NCBI GenBank assembly: GCA_016617785.1
Contig: JADILM010000012.1
Location: 372,001 to 436,000 of the forward strand
Direction: 5' to 3'
From: Sporobolomyces roseus
Lineage: Eukaryota; Basidiomycota; Microbotryomycetes; Sporidiobolales; Sporidiobolaceae
DNA: 64,000 nt
Below the pieces are notes generated by a model. It ran no database searches. It was given only the letters and a program-made list of their open reading frames with translations, and had not been told where the DNA came from. Below are positions 31,981 through 43,949 of this stretch, piece by piece. The translations under genes were made by a program, and so were the position numbers. The stretch's first letter is position 1. Every line of letters begins with the position of its first letter.

Positions 31981-33832
31981 CATGGGTGCTCTCGGTACGC
32001 GTCCTTCATTCATCTCGAGTTAAAGATTTCCGACTGACTTTTTCCGATAATTCCCACTTTGACCCTTGACCCTCTATTCTTCGTCTCACTCCCTCCTCCC
32101 GTTTGATACCGCCCATCTCTCTACCTCCTTCACCATTCTTTAGATGGATCAATTGGAGCTTTCGTCGTCGCGGCAGGTTCGTTGCTTCCCCAACTCTATT
32201 CACCGCTTCCGCCACTGATACTCGCCTCTCGCTCTCTTGCTATCGTCATCAGCTCTGTCAGCATTCCTGACTGGGGTTTGCTCTACTCAAGTCATGCAAT
32301 ATCATCAAAACTTTCCGGAGGATCGCAAGATTTACAAAGCGCTCGTCTTCTCGTGTTTCGTCCTCGATGCTACTCAAACGGCTCTCACATGGTACGTTGA
32401 TCGATCTTGTGCACTTACATGTGGTATAAGCTGATCTCTAACTGTCTGTGATAGTTGGCTTATTTGGGATTGGGTAAGGAGCGGATCTTTCCGATTTTGA
32501 GATTAAGCCTCTTCACTGACGTTCGTTTCCCTTCCGACAGTGCGTCTCCAATTTTGGAAACGTCGAACACCTCCACGTCGCGCCCTGGTCTTACGGAGTG
32601 AGTCGAAATTTCCCCTTTTTCTGTATCCGATGCCCTTCTCACCCAGTTCTCTCTTTTTCTCAACAGGTCAATCAACTTCTTCTCGGTCTCATCGCATTCC
32701 TTTGTCGAGGCTTTTACGCCTATCGAATCTGGATCGTCGGGAAACGCAAAATCGTAATTCCGATCCTCACCCTCATTCTATCGTTCGCTGGATTGGGCTT
32801 TGCTTTCGCCTGCGCCATCAACATCATCAAGGTCAAATACATTGAGAAGTTGGTTGAGTTCACTTGGGGTGTCAGTGCGTGAGTCTAGATTCCTCTCCTT
32901 TCCGAGTAATCGGGGGAAAGTCGCTGAACTCGCAATTTGTTCGTTCCCCAGGTGGCTCGCTATGTACGTATCGCTGGTAATCTAATACCGACGACATCAG
33001 GGCCCAGCGTGCTAATCCCTCTTCATGCATAGTGCCTGCGTCTCCGATGTGCTCATCACCGGATCACTCGTTTTCTACCTCAAACGGAGCCAAACTGGAC
33101 TGCTTCACACCAACTCGTACGTCGCTACATGTCTGACTCTTGACGAGTCTATGTGAATTCAGCTGATCGTGCCTCACATGACAAATGCAGCATTCTCAAT
33201 CGCTTAATCGAATTAATCGTCAGCACCAACGGCCTCACTTGCGCCTGCACGATCATCTCCGGTATCCTCTTCTGGGCACTACCATCCTCCTGGCACGTTG
33301 TCCCTAACCTAATCAACTCCAAGCTCTACCTTTCCGCCCTCCTCGTCTCCCTCAACGCACGTGTCGACCTCAAGCGCAAGATCGGTCAATCCTCGGGACA
33401 GCACTCGGAGTCTCACGGATTGACGGAGATTGGAGCCGCGAGGAAGGGTCTACCTCAACATCGATCAAACGTCGGAGAGGGAACCGACATTCGCACAGCA
33501 CTCGGATTTGGTATCGCCGACATTCGAAACCCCGACACCGCGTACACTACGAGAGGAAGGCATGGAACTGCTAGCATCGGAGACGGCATCAAGGTCACTA
33601 CTCAGTGCGTTCCCTTTTCGTTTCCGTTTTCCGACTTTTCTCGTAAATCCGTCTGACCAAAGCTCGTTATGACAGTCAAACCGTCGCCACCGATGGAGGA
33701 GTTCAATCTTTGACTTATATTCCCTCGGAGAAGGAGTCGTCGTACTATTCGAACGAGAAGGACGAAGAAGCAAATGATTCTCCTGTTCGTTCACTACATT
33801 ACGCTCCCGAATTGGATCGCACCTCTTCGTGA
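31981..33832 (+). CDS. DUF6534 seven-helix membrane protein
   Basis: Multi-exon membrane protein of a family expanded in basidiomycetes. It begins MGALDGSIGAFVVAALSAFL after two tiny exons, then ATQTALTWLIW, VEHLHVAPWSYGVNQLLLGL, FLCRGFYAYRIWIVGKRK, two further helices and SDVLITGSLVFYLKRSQTGL. The DUF6534 core at the end reads ILNRLIELIVSTNGLTCACT, FWALPSSWHVVPNLINSKLY, SALLVSLNARVDLKRK. The remaining tail of about 110 residues is hydrophilic and probably cytosolic. Seven hydrophobic segments suggest a receptor-like topology, but no function is established for the family. Confidence 0.88.
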
Positions 33833-34259
33833 TATTCCTCTTTATGATTATGATTATGCCCACCTTATGTTTCTGTTTTTGTCGCTGTCAATTTGGGATT
33901 GTTGTGCGGGTTCAGTACTTACCTTCCATCATGTCGTTTTGGAATCACCTCACACTCGTTACATCACCTCTGCGACTGGCTTGGCTCGTCGGTGCTCTTT
34001 CGAGTTGACGACGCAGAGAGTGAGCCGAGAGACTGAGAGGCAAAGGATAGAAGCAAGCTCGTTGCGAAGAGAACTCTGACTTTTCGAATTTTCGCAACGA
34101 CATCGAGTTTCGCCTAAGTTTTCTCCCCCTTCGCATTCCCATCATCCTCTTGTGCTGGAGTATACTCGCGCTCGAGAAGAACACCTTCGACTCTATTTTT
34201 GCGTCAACTTCGAAACGATTGCCCGAAACGATCTTTCTCTTTCTCCCATTCACTCAACA
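33833..34259. promoter_or_regulatory. Promoter region of GAL7
   Basis: 427 bases between the DUF6534 stop and the GAL7 start. Nothing like a CGG-N11-CCG Gal4 site was seen by eye. The proximal part carries pyrimidine tracts and cactcaacaATG at the start. Confidence 0.4.
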
Positions 34260-36362
34260 ATGTCCGCCTCGACCACCAGCAGCTCTCAAGCAGTCCCATT
34301 CGATCCTCTCAACCACTCTCATCGCCGCTGGAATCCCTTAAGGCAGGAGTGGGTTCTTTGTAGTCGTGAGTTTCTCATCATTCATCTCGCTGTCCCCTCG
34401 CTCCGACAAGCTGGAAGGGGAACGTACAGTTCAATACGGGGTGAAGGAGTCTAGTGTCGGTCGAGGTAGTAGCTCTTGAGAGTAGGAAGAGAAGGAGAAC
34501 GTCATACGAATTTTGGGGCGAGGAGTGGGGGAAAACCAGGAGAAGCAGTGACTCAAGCAGCGTGCTCTGAATAGCAAGGGTCCAGCGGACCTCACAGTAC
34601 CTTCTGAGATTAGACCGAGGTCGATGAGGGAATGCGGAAACCGTTTCGTCTGCTTCGAGAACTCGCTACTCCAAACAGCTCTCCTTCCTTGAAGGATGAG
34701 CCAGAGCTGATCAAAACACTTGCACCATACGAATACAGCCCACCGCACGAAGCGACCATGGCAAGGAGCGACTGAACCTCCTGCACTTGAATCCCGACCT
34801 CAATACGATGAGAAATGTTACCTTTGTCCTGGCAACACCCGAGCTGGTGGAGCCGTCACTGAGAAGTACTCTGGAACCTACATCTTCGAGGTAAGCCTCA
34901 CTCTTCCTCCATCTCTTTCGCAAGTTGAGCTGATTTCAAATCTGCGAAACTGGAATAGAATGATTACGCTGCCCTACTCCCCGATCTCGTCGAACCTGCA
35001 AAGCCCGTATCGGAGGAGGAGAGCGTTTCGAGTCTGTTCAGGACTGAACCGGCGAGAGGGAAATGCTTTGTGATCTGTTTCTCTCCGAGGCATGATTTGA
35101 CGGTTGCGGAAATGAAGAACGAGGAGATTGTGGGAGTGATCGATGCTTGGTGAGTACTCCGACCGCTATCGATCGCTAGAGAGGAGGGCGAAAAGCTGAT
35201 CGAGCATTCCGAGTATTGACAGGACGAAACTTTACACGGACGTTTCGAAAGAGAACCCTTGGATCAAGTACATTCAAGTGTGAGTCGCTGTGATCTTGTC
35301 TTTCTATGCTGTTCCATGGAGATTGATCGTAAGACGTCGTGTTCACAGCTTCGAAAACAAGGGATCGATGATGGGTTGTTCGAATCCTCATCCTCACGGT
35401 CAGGTGCGTCAACTTTCGTGCTGAGCTTCCTCTCTGACAATGAGCTCAGCTGTTTGTGTCAATGTACAGGCTTGGTCTCTGTCCTACGTCCCCTCAATTC
35501 CGAGCGCAATGTTCAGGTCTCAACGTCAATTCGCAAAAGAACAAAAAGCTGTCGAAGGAATCCCTACTTTGTGAGTCGTTGCTCCGTCTTTATTCTCGCA
35601 ACAGTCCGTCACTCACATGCTTTGTCGAAACAGGACCAACTCCCTTCCCTCCCTTCTCCTAACTTACGCCGCCACTGAACTCAAGACCTATCAATCCTCA
35701 CCTAACTCGCCAGACTCTCGGGTGGTCCACCTTGGTGAACATTTCCTCGCTGTTGTTCCCTACTGGGCGAGTTGGCCATTCGAAATCATGGTTCTCCCTT
35801 ACAGGTGCGCCGACCTCTCTTGCTTGTCTCGACGATGGAGAACAACAAACTTACAAATTGGCTGAGGTGACAACAGGAGGCACATTCCATCGATCGCTTA
35901 TTTGAATCAGGAGGAGAAGGAAGATTTGGCAAAGATGTTGGGCGCTGTTGGAAGGAGATTCGATAACTTGTGCGTTTCCACTCACTCCTCCTTGAACGTC
36001 CTGTCCATGACCCTGACTGACTCATACTCTCTCTTTCTCTCTCACTCGACGTCTTTCGGCTGCTATTGCTCAGATTTGAATGCTCTTTCGCCTATTCAAT
36101 GGGAGTTTACCAAGCACCGGTCCATTCTTCCCTCACCGAATCGGAACTTTCGGACCCCGAGAGCGACAACGATGCCGCATTCGCTCAACTCCACATCGGA
36201 TTCTACCCTCCTCTGCTCAGAAGTTCGACTGTCAAGAAATATCTCGTCGGATTCGAATTGTTTGCGGAAACTCAAAGGGATATCACTCCTGAACAAGCTG
36301 CTCAACGATTGAGGGATCAGAACGCCGATCAGCATTACAAGGAGTTGCTGAAGAAGGATTAG
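34260..36362 (+). CDS. GAL7: Galactose-1-phosphate uridylyltransferase
   Basis: Leloir pathway enzyme that exchanges UMP between UDP-glucose and galactose-1-phosphate in the cytosol. The start [10 protein letters not shown] leads into [20 protein letters not shown], and after a 373-base first intron (34366-34738) into [28 protein letters not shown] (zinc-binding Cys pair), [15 protein letters not shown] sequence, [35 protein letters not shown] (the HPHGQ active site), [40 protein letters not shown] and the C-terminal [10 protein letters not shown]. Length and motifs are complete. No other galactose-pathway gene lies in the window. Confidence 0.95.
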
Positions 36363-36612
36363 AAGAGTCGAAGGAAAGGAATAGAGATAAATCCGAAAAG
36401 GAGAAAAGTAGTAATAGTCAAATTTATTCGAAATTATAGAAGTTCATCCGTCGTATCGAATTCGCTCTGTGTGAATAGCCTAGCTGTAGATTAGTGAAAT
36501 CGTCGCTAGATGAGAGTTGCGGCATTGCCAACCCCCTTTTTTGAATTGTTGTCCAACTTCTTCCTCCTGTTCCTCACTTGCATCTCGACCCGCAACTGGT
36601 AACACAACTAGC

Positions 36613-39600
36613 ATGGAAGATATACCTGTGACTGGAGACTCTAGTGATTCTCCTCGTAAGCTCACTCTCCCTCGTTTCCTGGCAGTGTTTTCCCCTGTCG
36701 TTTTTTTCCCGTTCTCCTCCCCTCCTCTTCCTTTCCTCGTTCTGCCCTTCCCTCCTCCTGGACTGCTCAACGATAGGTGCAGGACGCTCATAGAGGGTAT
36801 AGGAGCAATCGGGTCGAAGCTAATGACCTTGAATGGTGATTTAGGAGCACTCACAAATGATTCAATTCATCAAGCTCCTCATCAAGCCTCTCTCTCCTCT
36901 GTACACCCTTCTACCTCAGTAAACACTCGCTCATCTACTTCGCAAGCATCTCAAACCTCGACTCGACCTTTCGCAACTGGCTCAACTTCGAACCTTTCAA
37001 ACTCTCTTCCCTCTTCAAACAACAACAACAATCAAGCGAATGGACTCGAAGGCGACGAACAGTTCGATGATAGTAGCTTGACGGCTGCGCTCGTTGCCGC
37101 ACTCGTTCAAACTAGAGATGGTCCGCATCCTCAAACTTCCGCTTCGACTTCGAACTCCAACTCGAATCAAGACTCGAACGGTGTCAATCCTGCAGGAGCG
37201 CAAGGTCAGGAAGCAGGAGAAAGCAATGATGGAGAAGGAGAGGGACAAGGTGGAGAGGAGGAAGAGATGGCAGAAGGAGAAGGAGTTTCGGGATTCGATG
37301 GAACCACGACGCGATCTGGACGCAAGACACGACGAACCTCTGCCGCACTCGCAAGCATGAGTCAATCTGGAACTCCTTCTCCCTCTGCGACTCCCGCTTC
37401 AGGAGCGAACGGAAAGAAGTCGGCAAGGATTCGATGGACTCCTCAAGAAGACGAGGAATTGATTAGGTTGGTCAAGGAAGAACCTCCTTTGACTTGGACT
37501 CAGATGGGAGAGAGGATGGGAAGGCCTGGTGCTGGATGCGCTATGAGATGGTACAACTTTGTGAGGCAACAAGTTGGAGGTGAGTGTGGAGGAAAGCTGT
37601 ATCATTGTTTAACTTTCGCTGATGCCAGCTCATCTCCCTACCACAGAAGCCGAAGCGGATGAGTTATCGAGTAAACAACGTGGCGGAAAGACCAAGATGA
37701 TCGGTTAGTCACGTTTTCACTAATCTCTCTCGCGATTCTCACTAACCTCGATTCTTTCGCCTGTAGCTCGCCCTCGTCCCAAGACTACAGCAGCTTCTCG
37801 TGTTCTCCCTCAACCGCAACAGCTTCAAGCTCCTGTACAACAGCAAGTCGTTGCAGGAGGAGCGGGAAACCAGCCCGTCAATCCGTCTCTCGCTGGAGAA
37901 GACGACGAAACGAGATCGAATAGCTCGAAGAGTCAGATGCAACCGAGTGAACAGATGCAAGTCGGATCGAGTAGAGAAGCTGGAGGTCAACCGGTCAATA
38001 ACGGTGGACAGCGAATGGTCGAAGGTACACTTTCCACCGAATTCAGTTTCAAGGTTTCGTCAGGTCATTGACAGGCTTTCTTCTCGCTCACAGGAAACGG
38101 TCAAGAGGGCTACTACCCTGGTGGCTACCATCTCACGGGTCAATACGTCGATCTCAACACTATTCCCATCGAACAACTTCCTCCTCGTCTTCCTCCCGAC
38201 CCATCGAAACCTGGTCACCCTTACCCTCGAACCGGTGCGATTCACAGTGAGCGCCATGTTCCGCCTTTCCCACAAGCACCACAAATTGATGGTCTCCGTT
38301 CGCAACCTCTAGGTAACTCTGGACCAAACTATCTACCCGATCAAGCGCTCGTCAAAGATCCCCCAATCCCTTTCGTCAAGAACACCGTCATCCGAGGTCG
38401 ACGCACTCACGACGCCGATTCTCTTCAAGCCGTGATTGGAGCTGCTCCAGTAGGGAAACAAAAGAAAGTTCATCCTTGTCCTGCGGATAATTGTGGTGCT
38501 GCTTTCAAGAGGAGTGAGCACTTGAAGAGGCATTACAAGAGTGTCCATAGGGGAGAGAAACGTGAGTCTACGCTCTGCTTCTTTGGTGGTTGACGATGCT
38601 GATGAGCGAGCTTGAGAATAGCTTTCCCTTGCAAAATCGAGAATTGTGGGAAATCCTTCTCTCGCAAAGACAACCTTCAACAGCATGTAAGCTGCATCTC
38701 CACTTCCGTTAACATTGAATCCAGCTTACTCTCTGCGTGTATGTTCGCAGCAAGCGATGGTTCATGGAGTTCGAGCAGTTTACACCTATTCAGACGGAAC
38801 TGTTTCAGTCAATCCTCCCGATGGCGACGAAGACCCCGTCGACATCTCTTACGAAGAAGTCGACATCACCAAGACTGCTCGAGGAGCTGCTCGTCACGCT
38901 CGTCAACAAGCGAAAGCCACGAAAGCAGGATCCACGAAATCAACTTTGCCCACCGGAACGAAGCGTAAAGCCAAAGCACGAGTCAAGAAGGGTCCAGATC
39001 AAGTCGAGGATGAGGATATGGAGGATGCAGAAGGAGAAGAGGATGATATGGATGGAGAGTTCGAGGGAGAAGAAGAATCGTTACAAGTCGAACCTTCGGA
39101 ACCTCAACAAATATCTGCCGCTCGCTCGAACGGACCGAGACTTCCTTCGAACGTTCAAGGATTGATGAGTACCAGCTCGGCCGCCAATCAAAGCTTCTCG
39201 ATCGGACCTACTCCTATCGCCAAAGGAAGGGCAGTAGCTGAATCGACTGGTGATGGAGAAGGGAGAGCGAGCTCGGAGTCGAACCAACGAGGCGGAGCGA
39301 ATGGAGCGGGAGGAGGAGGAGGAAGGGGAGTAGTAAGCGATACGAGGGATCCAGTTTTAGGAGACAAACGATTCAGGGAGATGAGCGATAGCAGGAGCCG
39401 CAGTGTGAGTGGGAGCGATGAGTCGGGCGGAGGAAGAACGAATGGAAACGGAGGAATTGACAAGAGGTTGAGGTTGACTGGAGATGTTCAAGCCCACGAA
39501 CTCGATCCGGCGTTGAGGGTTCTCGCCGATGCTACCGCCGCTCTCTCCTCTGGAACGTCCCCTTACGGAGGATCGACAACCCCTCAAAGCTCGATCGCAC

Positions 39601-39881
39601 CCAATTCTTCTGGACTCACTCCCCTTATCCAGAACGTTCTCGAACAACGCCTGAACCAACCCTCGCTTCGCTCGCATGCACAACAACAAGACATTCCCGT
39701 CGGAGGTGTTCAACCCTACTCTCTCCCTCCTCCTGGTCACATCTACAATACCGCTTCTCGTCCTTTCGCTACTTCGTCGGAAAACTCTCATAACGCGGGA
39801 GGAGCGAACGGACAGCAAGAACTCGGAATCCCCTACTCTCAACTTGACGGATTGGAAGCATACTTGAAGGAACACGCTTGA
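36613..39881 (+). CDS. Transcription factor with Myb/SANT and two C2H2 zinc fingers
   Basis: Nuclear regulator with an unusual combination of DNA-binding domains. After a Ser/Gln/Asn-rich N-terminus comes a Myb-like helix set, RIRWTPQEDEELIRLVKEEP, WTQMGERMGRPGAGCAMRWY. A long low-complexity linker follows, then two classical fingers: HPCPADNCGAAFKRSEHLKR H, and PFPCKIENCGKSFSRKDNLQ QH, joined by a standard HRGEKP linker, like Msn2/Mig-type fingers. The C-terminal half is acidic and Ser/Gly/Asn-rich (DEDMEDAEGEEDDMDGEFEG). First exon MEDIPVTGDSSDSP joins at the acceptor near 36797 to continue QGIGAIGSKLMTL; that junction is the least certain. Targets unknown. Confidence 0.85.
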
Positions 39882-40163
39882 AGTTGAACTCGCTTGAAAG
39901 AAACCTTGATTTTGTAGCTTGAATAGTTTTACTCGTTCAATTTGGAAAGTATTTTTGCTTGTCTTTTCGTTGTTGTTCCTTGGTGTTACACAAAGTGAAC
40001 GAAAGAGGTCGATCGAGTGCCTCTCACGAATCCAGGCGAAACAGACAAACGAGAAATCGATTTCGAGAACTGAAGGTATTCACAGGCACTGACAAGAAGA
40101 TCGAGGGCAGTCTGCTGCGTGTGAAAGAGTGAGAGGGAACTACGAATATCGGCAAATCTTGAT

Positions 40164-41673
40164 CTACGAAAAGAGCGAAAGACGAGAAACGGGTTGGAAA
40201 GCGGATACAGACTTCCTCGAGAGCGACAACGTTTGGCTTCGATAGAGAGCTCTTTCGTGGCGAGGTAACGCGTCAGCGTGGAAGTAGCCCTCAAATTGGC
40301 GAGTAGAACCACTCTGCGAGACTGATTCTCGACGACGTTGTAGGCCAGGCGCGAGTAACGATGAATAAGCGGTTGCGATCTTGATGGAATCGGGGAACTT
40401 GACCGGGGTATCTTGGTCTGTAAAGGTTGGGGGGTTGCGTTGAGCTTCAGATGAAGCCAGAGGATCTACCGGTCCTCCTCGTTCAATGATCGTTTCGGGA
40501 AATCGTGAAATGAAGTTGGCGTTCGTCCGTAAAGTTTCATGGTCGGATTTGGTGGGTCCGCGCATATCCATCATTCGGCCGCTCTGGATAGAAAGACGTA
40601 TCAGAGGACGTCAAGAGGAAATGCAGGAGGAGGCGACACTTACGAAAGACTTGATGAGACGGAAATCACTAGCGAGCAGGACGCCTTGAGGCGTCATCGC
40701 GAGCAATAACGCACGTTGTTCTGAGTGAGAGTCAGGGAGATTAAGACGACGCCCAGAGAAGATCTCGATATCTACAATAGGCTTTGTCAGAGAGCAAGTT
40801 TGGGTGGAAGGCTTCAAAATAGGAAAACGCACGGTGTCTGAGAATCGATGCATGGCGCTTGAGGATTTCGTCACTTCCTTCTTCGTCGGGAGCCAGGTCT
40901 TCAACAAGGTCGCGAGCGACTGTAAGGGACCAGCATCATCAGCTTGAGTTTCGAAGAGCGGAGGTTGTCGAAATATTGCAAACCATTCTCGACTGTCGCA
41001 GAGAAGTCAAGGTCAGCATGACCCTACAAGCATTCAGGCGTACTCACATTCTTCCTCGGTCAGGTATTCTGCAGGGTTGCCCTCGAATTCGTTTTGAGCA
41101 TCTTTTTCAAAGGCAACGGTGAGCTTTTTTTCGTTCTGTTTCTTTGTCCGGAATCAGTGCACTTTGGTTCGTGAAGAAGTAGAGGAGAAGCCCAAACCTT
41201 CGTGTATGCCTTTGCATGAGAACGAATGAGCGCTTTACCCTGTATAGTTGCTATGTAATGATTCCATTTCTCGATGTAAGAAGCGGCCTCTGCTTTCAAT
41301 TGATCCTCGTTAAGCTGCTCTGCGAGAGATCAGACTTATCAGCAGAAGTCCCATCTCTGCAAAGACAAGAATCATCACTGTCATCTAGCACCGAACGAAT
41401 CTCGCTTAGGACCTGAACAAAGTATGGTGCGTTGACGACGAGCTCCTTGCGACTCGCCCTGGCTTCATCGATTACTAGAAAAGTCAAGGTATTAGTGAGA
41501 TCTATGGAGATAGTGAGCACGCTCACTCCTGTTCGCTGTTGATTCGGCGTTGTGATCAGTGAAAGTCGTACCGGTAAGAGACGAGAGAGCGACGGACTTA
41601 GTCTCGTCCTGATCGTATCAGCTTTGCTTTCGCGGTCCCTTGTCACGGCATCAGAATTGAAGAGATTCTGCAT
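40164..41673 (-). CDS. Unrecognised multi-exon protein
   Basis: I do not recognise this gene. It starts MQNLFNSDAVTRDRESKADT at 41673. Spliced blocks include VIDEARASRKELVVNAPYFV, VLSEIRSVLDDKQLNEDQLK, EAASYIEKWNHYIATIQGKA, LIRSHAKAYTKNEKKLTVAF, EGNPAEYLTEEEFEN, VARDLVEDLAPDEEGSDEIL and KRHASILRHHIEIFSGRRLN, then MTPQGVLLASDFRLIKSF and SGRMMDMRGPTKSDHETLRT. It is mostly helical and charged with no membrane segment. The intron after ILRH has donor GTGCGT, branch CTGAC and acceptor TAG; if it were retained, the protein would end at a TAA at 40741. The N-terminal splice and the C-terminal end are uncertain. Confidence 0.55.
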
Positions 41674-41912
41674 AAGTGGGGGAATCCTCTCAAGGCGGTG
41701 AGAGGAGAGGGAAGAAAAGGAGAAACGCCAAATTGCTGTTTCATTCCAACGCCGCGGCGCTTTTCGGACTCGAGTGAGTCATCTCTATGCTCTACCCCTT
41801 GCGCGTTTGAACAGCTCCTCTCCTACAGTCGGAACAAATTGGAGGAGCAAGGCTTGCAAATGAGGGGAACATGAGAGGACGAAATGAATCAAAATTGACA
41901 AAGATAAGCGAA

Positions 41913-43279
41913 TCAAGCAGGATGAACCATTCTGTAACGGACTTGTTGACGGGGACTAAGAGGACAGCGTTTGTGAAGAGAATAGAGGGTAAAGTCTCTG
42001 GGATCGACAAACTCTGGCATTTGAGCTTGTGCAGAAGTCGCAGTTTGGTGAGGTTGATGCGACGAATGAGGATTGTGGAACTGAGGCGAGAATGAGTTCG
42101 GGTCAGGGTTGAAATGGAGAGGGATAGATGGTTCAATCGAGTGATGCCAATCCATGTCACGGTCATCGCTAGTATCGGGGACCTCCATCGTGTCCTCCTC
42201 ATCGGATATAGGGTGGATACTTGATCCCGACGGTTCCCCCTCACTTCGAGCACTCGCTTGCGAACTCATTTGTCGATTTTTGGCCTCCCCCGAGAATCGA
42301 TAGGTTTCCTTGTCGACTTCAGGATGTTTTTCACGATAGTGTCTGTACAGGTACTGCAAGAAGCCCACTTCCAATTCAGCTTACGTATGATGGGAACGCT
42401 CACGAACTGGTCGAGCTCACATTCGGCTTGAGGTAGTCCTTTTCGCAGAGGAAGCAGATGTGCTTCATAGAGTTAGGCTCAGGTTTCCTCCGCGACCGCG
42501 CACGAGGTCGGCGCTCTGCGTTCGGAATACTGCAGGTCTGGCAGTGCCTTGACACTGCCTACACATGAAGAAACGAAGAGCGGTCATCAGTCACGGTTGA
42601 CATCGACAAAAATCCATTGAGAAGATTGCGAAGAGAGGAAAGGCTGACCGATCTACTCCCAAACGAGCGGTCGCATTCGAGGGGTTTTTCGTCACAGTAC
42701 CATCGCTTGTCCGCACCTTCGTGATACTTGTACTTGTGATTTGCAGAAATTCGGCCGAAACCCTCCTCTTGCAGGGATGACTCGAGATGACGTTCTATGG
42801 TCGGGGGACCTGCAATCACTTCTCGGACTGGCGACTGGGGGAAGTTCCGACTCGAGGTATTCAGTTCCTGTTCCGCTGCGATTCGATCTGCTGCTTCGAG
42901 GTGTTGCGAGATAAAATGGCGTTTAGCGTCCTGCGTGAGAGCGCGTCAGAGCACTCGTTCATCACGGACGAAAGGAAAGCTTACGTCACCGCGAGTAAAC
43001 GATCCTTCGCATTCTCTGCACGTCGGTTCTTTCGTCGTTTCGTGAGTGTACCAGTACGGAGATTCTCCTACCGCCGCTGAATTCTGTGGGTGTCCAGCCC
43101 GTTTTGCGTGCGCTGCTACATCCTATGCTTGTGAAGTAATCAGAAATTGCGTTGAGAGCAGACAGTGACTTGCGACTGACCCTCGAGCGAGCGAGTCGTT
43201 TCCCACAATTAGGAGTATCACAAACAAACTTGCCATCCTCCTCGCTTCGGTGAAACGGGTATAGTTGCGGTCTCGGCAT
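41913..43279 (-). CDS. Zinc-finger protein with intron-split fingers (copy B)
   Basis: Paralogue of the gene at 18730-20322, inverted. Starts MPRPQLYPFHRSEEDGKFVC at 43279. Fingers are CDTPNC-GKRLARSR|DVAA-HAKRAGH, CREC-EGSFTRGD|DAKR-HFISQH, CDEKPLEC-DRSFGSR|AVSR-HC, and CFLC-EKDYLKPN|YLYR-HYREKH, where the bar marks a phase-0 intron. The tail carries DEEDTMEVPDTSDDRDMDWH and ends LSPRQQVRYRMVHPA, matching the end of copy A. One finger fewer than copy A is visible. Overall similarity to copy A is limited to finger pattern, intron positions, start and tail, so the two have been separate for long. Confidence 0.78.
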
Positions 43280-43949
43280 CTTGATCGTACACTGTTCAAG
43301 CAAGACGACCGGTCAGATCGCACAACGAGCATTCGCGAAGGAAGGAAACCGACTCACCGTAGTTTCAGAGTGACGATAGCGAGCACAGGGAGTGGAACGT
43401 GGAGCAGAGAGAAGAAAAGGAACAGACGAGAGGGTTGGAGGGGAAGCGAGAGAAACAACAAGAATGAGAGAATGGCAGAAAGCGTCTAATCCCGAACCCT
43501 TAACCCGATCCCTATACCCGAGTTTGTGTCGCGGTCCTCCACCAAGCCCAAAAGATCCGAGATTGATCCACCTCCCGTCAGCTTTCGAGGCAGGAGGACA
43601 ACGAACCGAGGGAGCAGAAAGACAAGAGTATGAGATTCGCGAAGGCTAGCTTGAACCGAAGCGAAAGGAGTGTACAGCGAGCATTGACTGAGCGGAATCG
43701 GAGGAAGCAAGTGAGAACATACGAAGTTCACAAAGAGAGACTCTTCTTAGAGAATCCGATAGACTTTGGATTCCTCGCTACTTTCCCGTCACCTCACCCG
43801 CTCCCCATCTGATACTCCTAGCAGACAGCAGATACAGGGACCTTGAGTGAGTTGCCAGGCTCGTTCGATCCGATTCGAGTTTGAAGCGGAACTGCAGTGG
43901 TATCGAAACCAGTATTTCGACTCTAATTCTGGTGATCGTGTCTAAGCAT
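43280..43949. other. Spacer between zinc-finger B and GT62-B
   Basis: 670 bases without a recognisable gene. It should contain the zinc-finger B promoter (left) and the GT62-B 3' UTR (right). It does not visibly match the corresponding block A spacer. Confidence 0.4.

Noticed and set aside
40741..40743. TAA as the end of the unrecognised gene, reading through ILRHRAFSYFEAF
   Set aside because: The same segment is a typical intron (GTGCGT donor, CTGAC branch, TAG acceptor), and removing it opens a longer coding path; kept as an alternative only.
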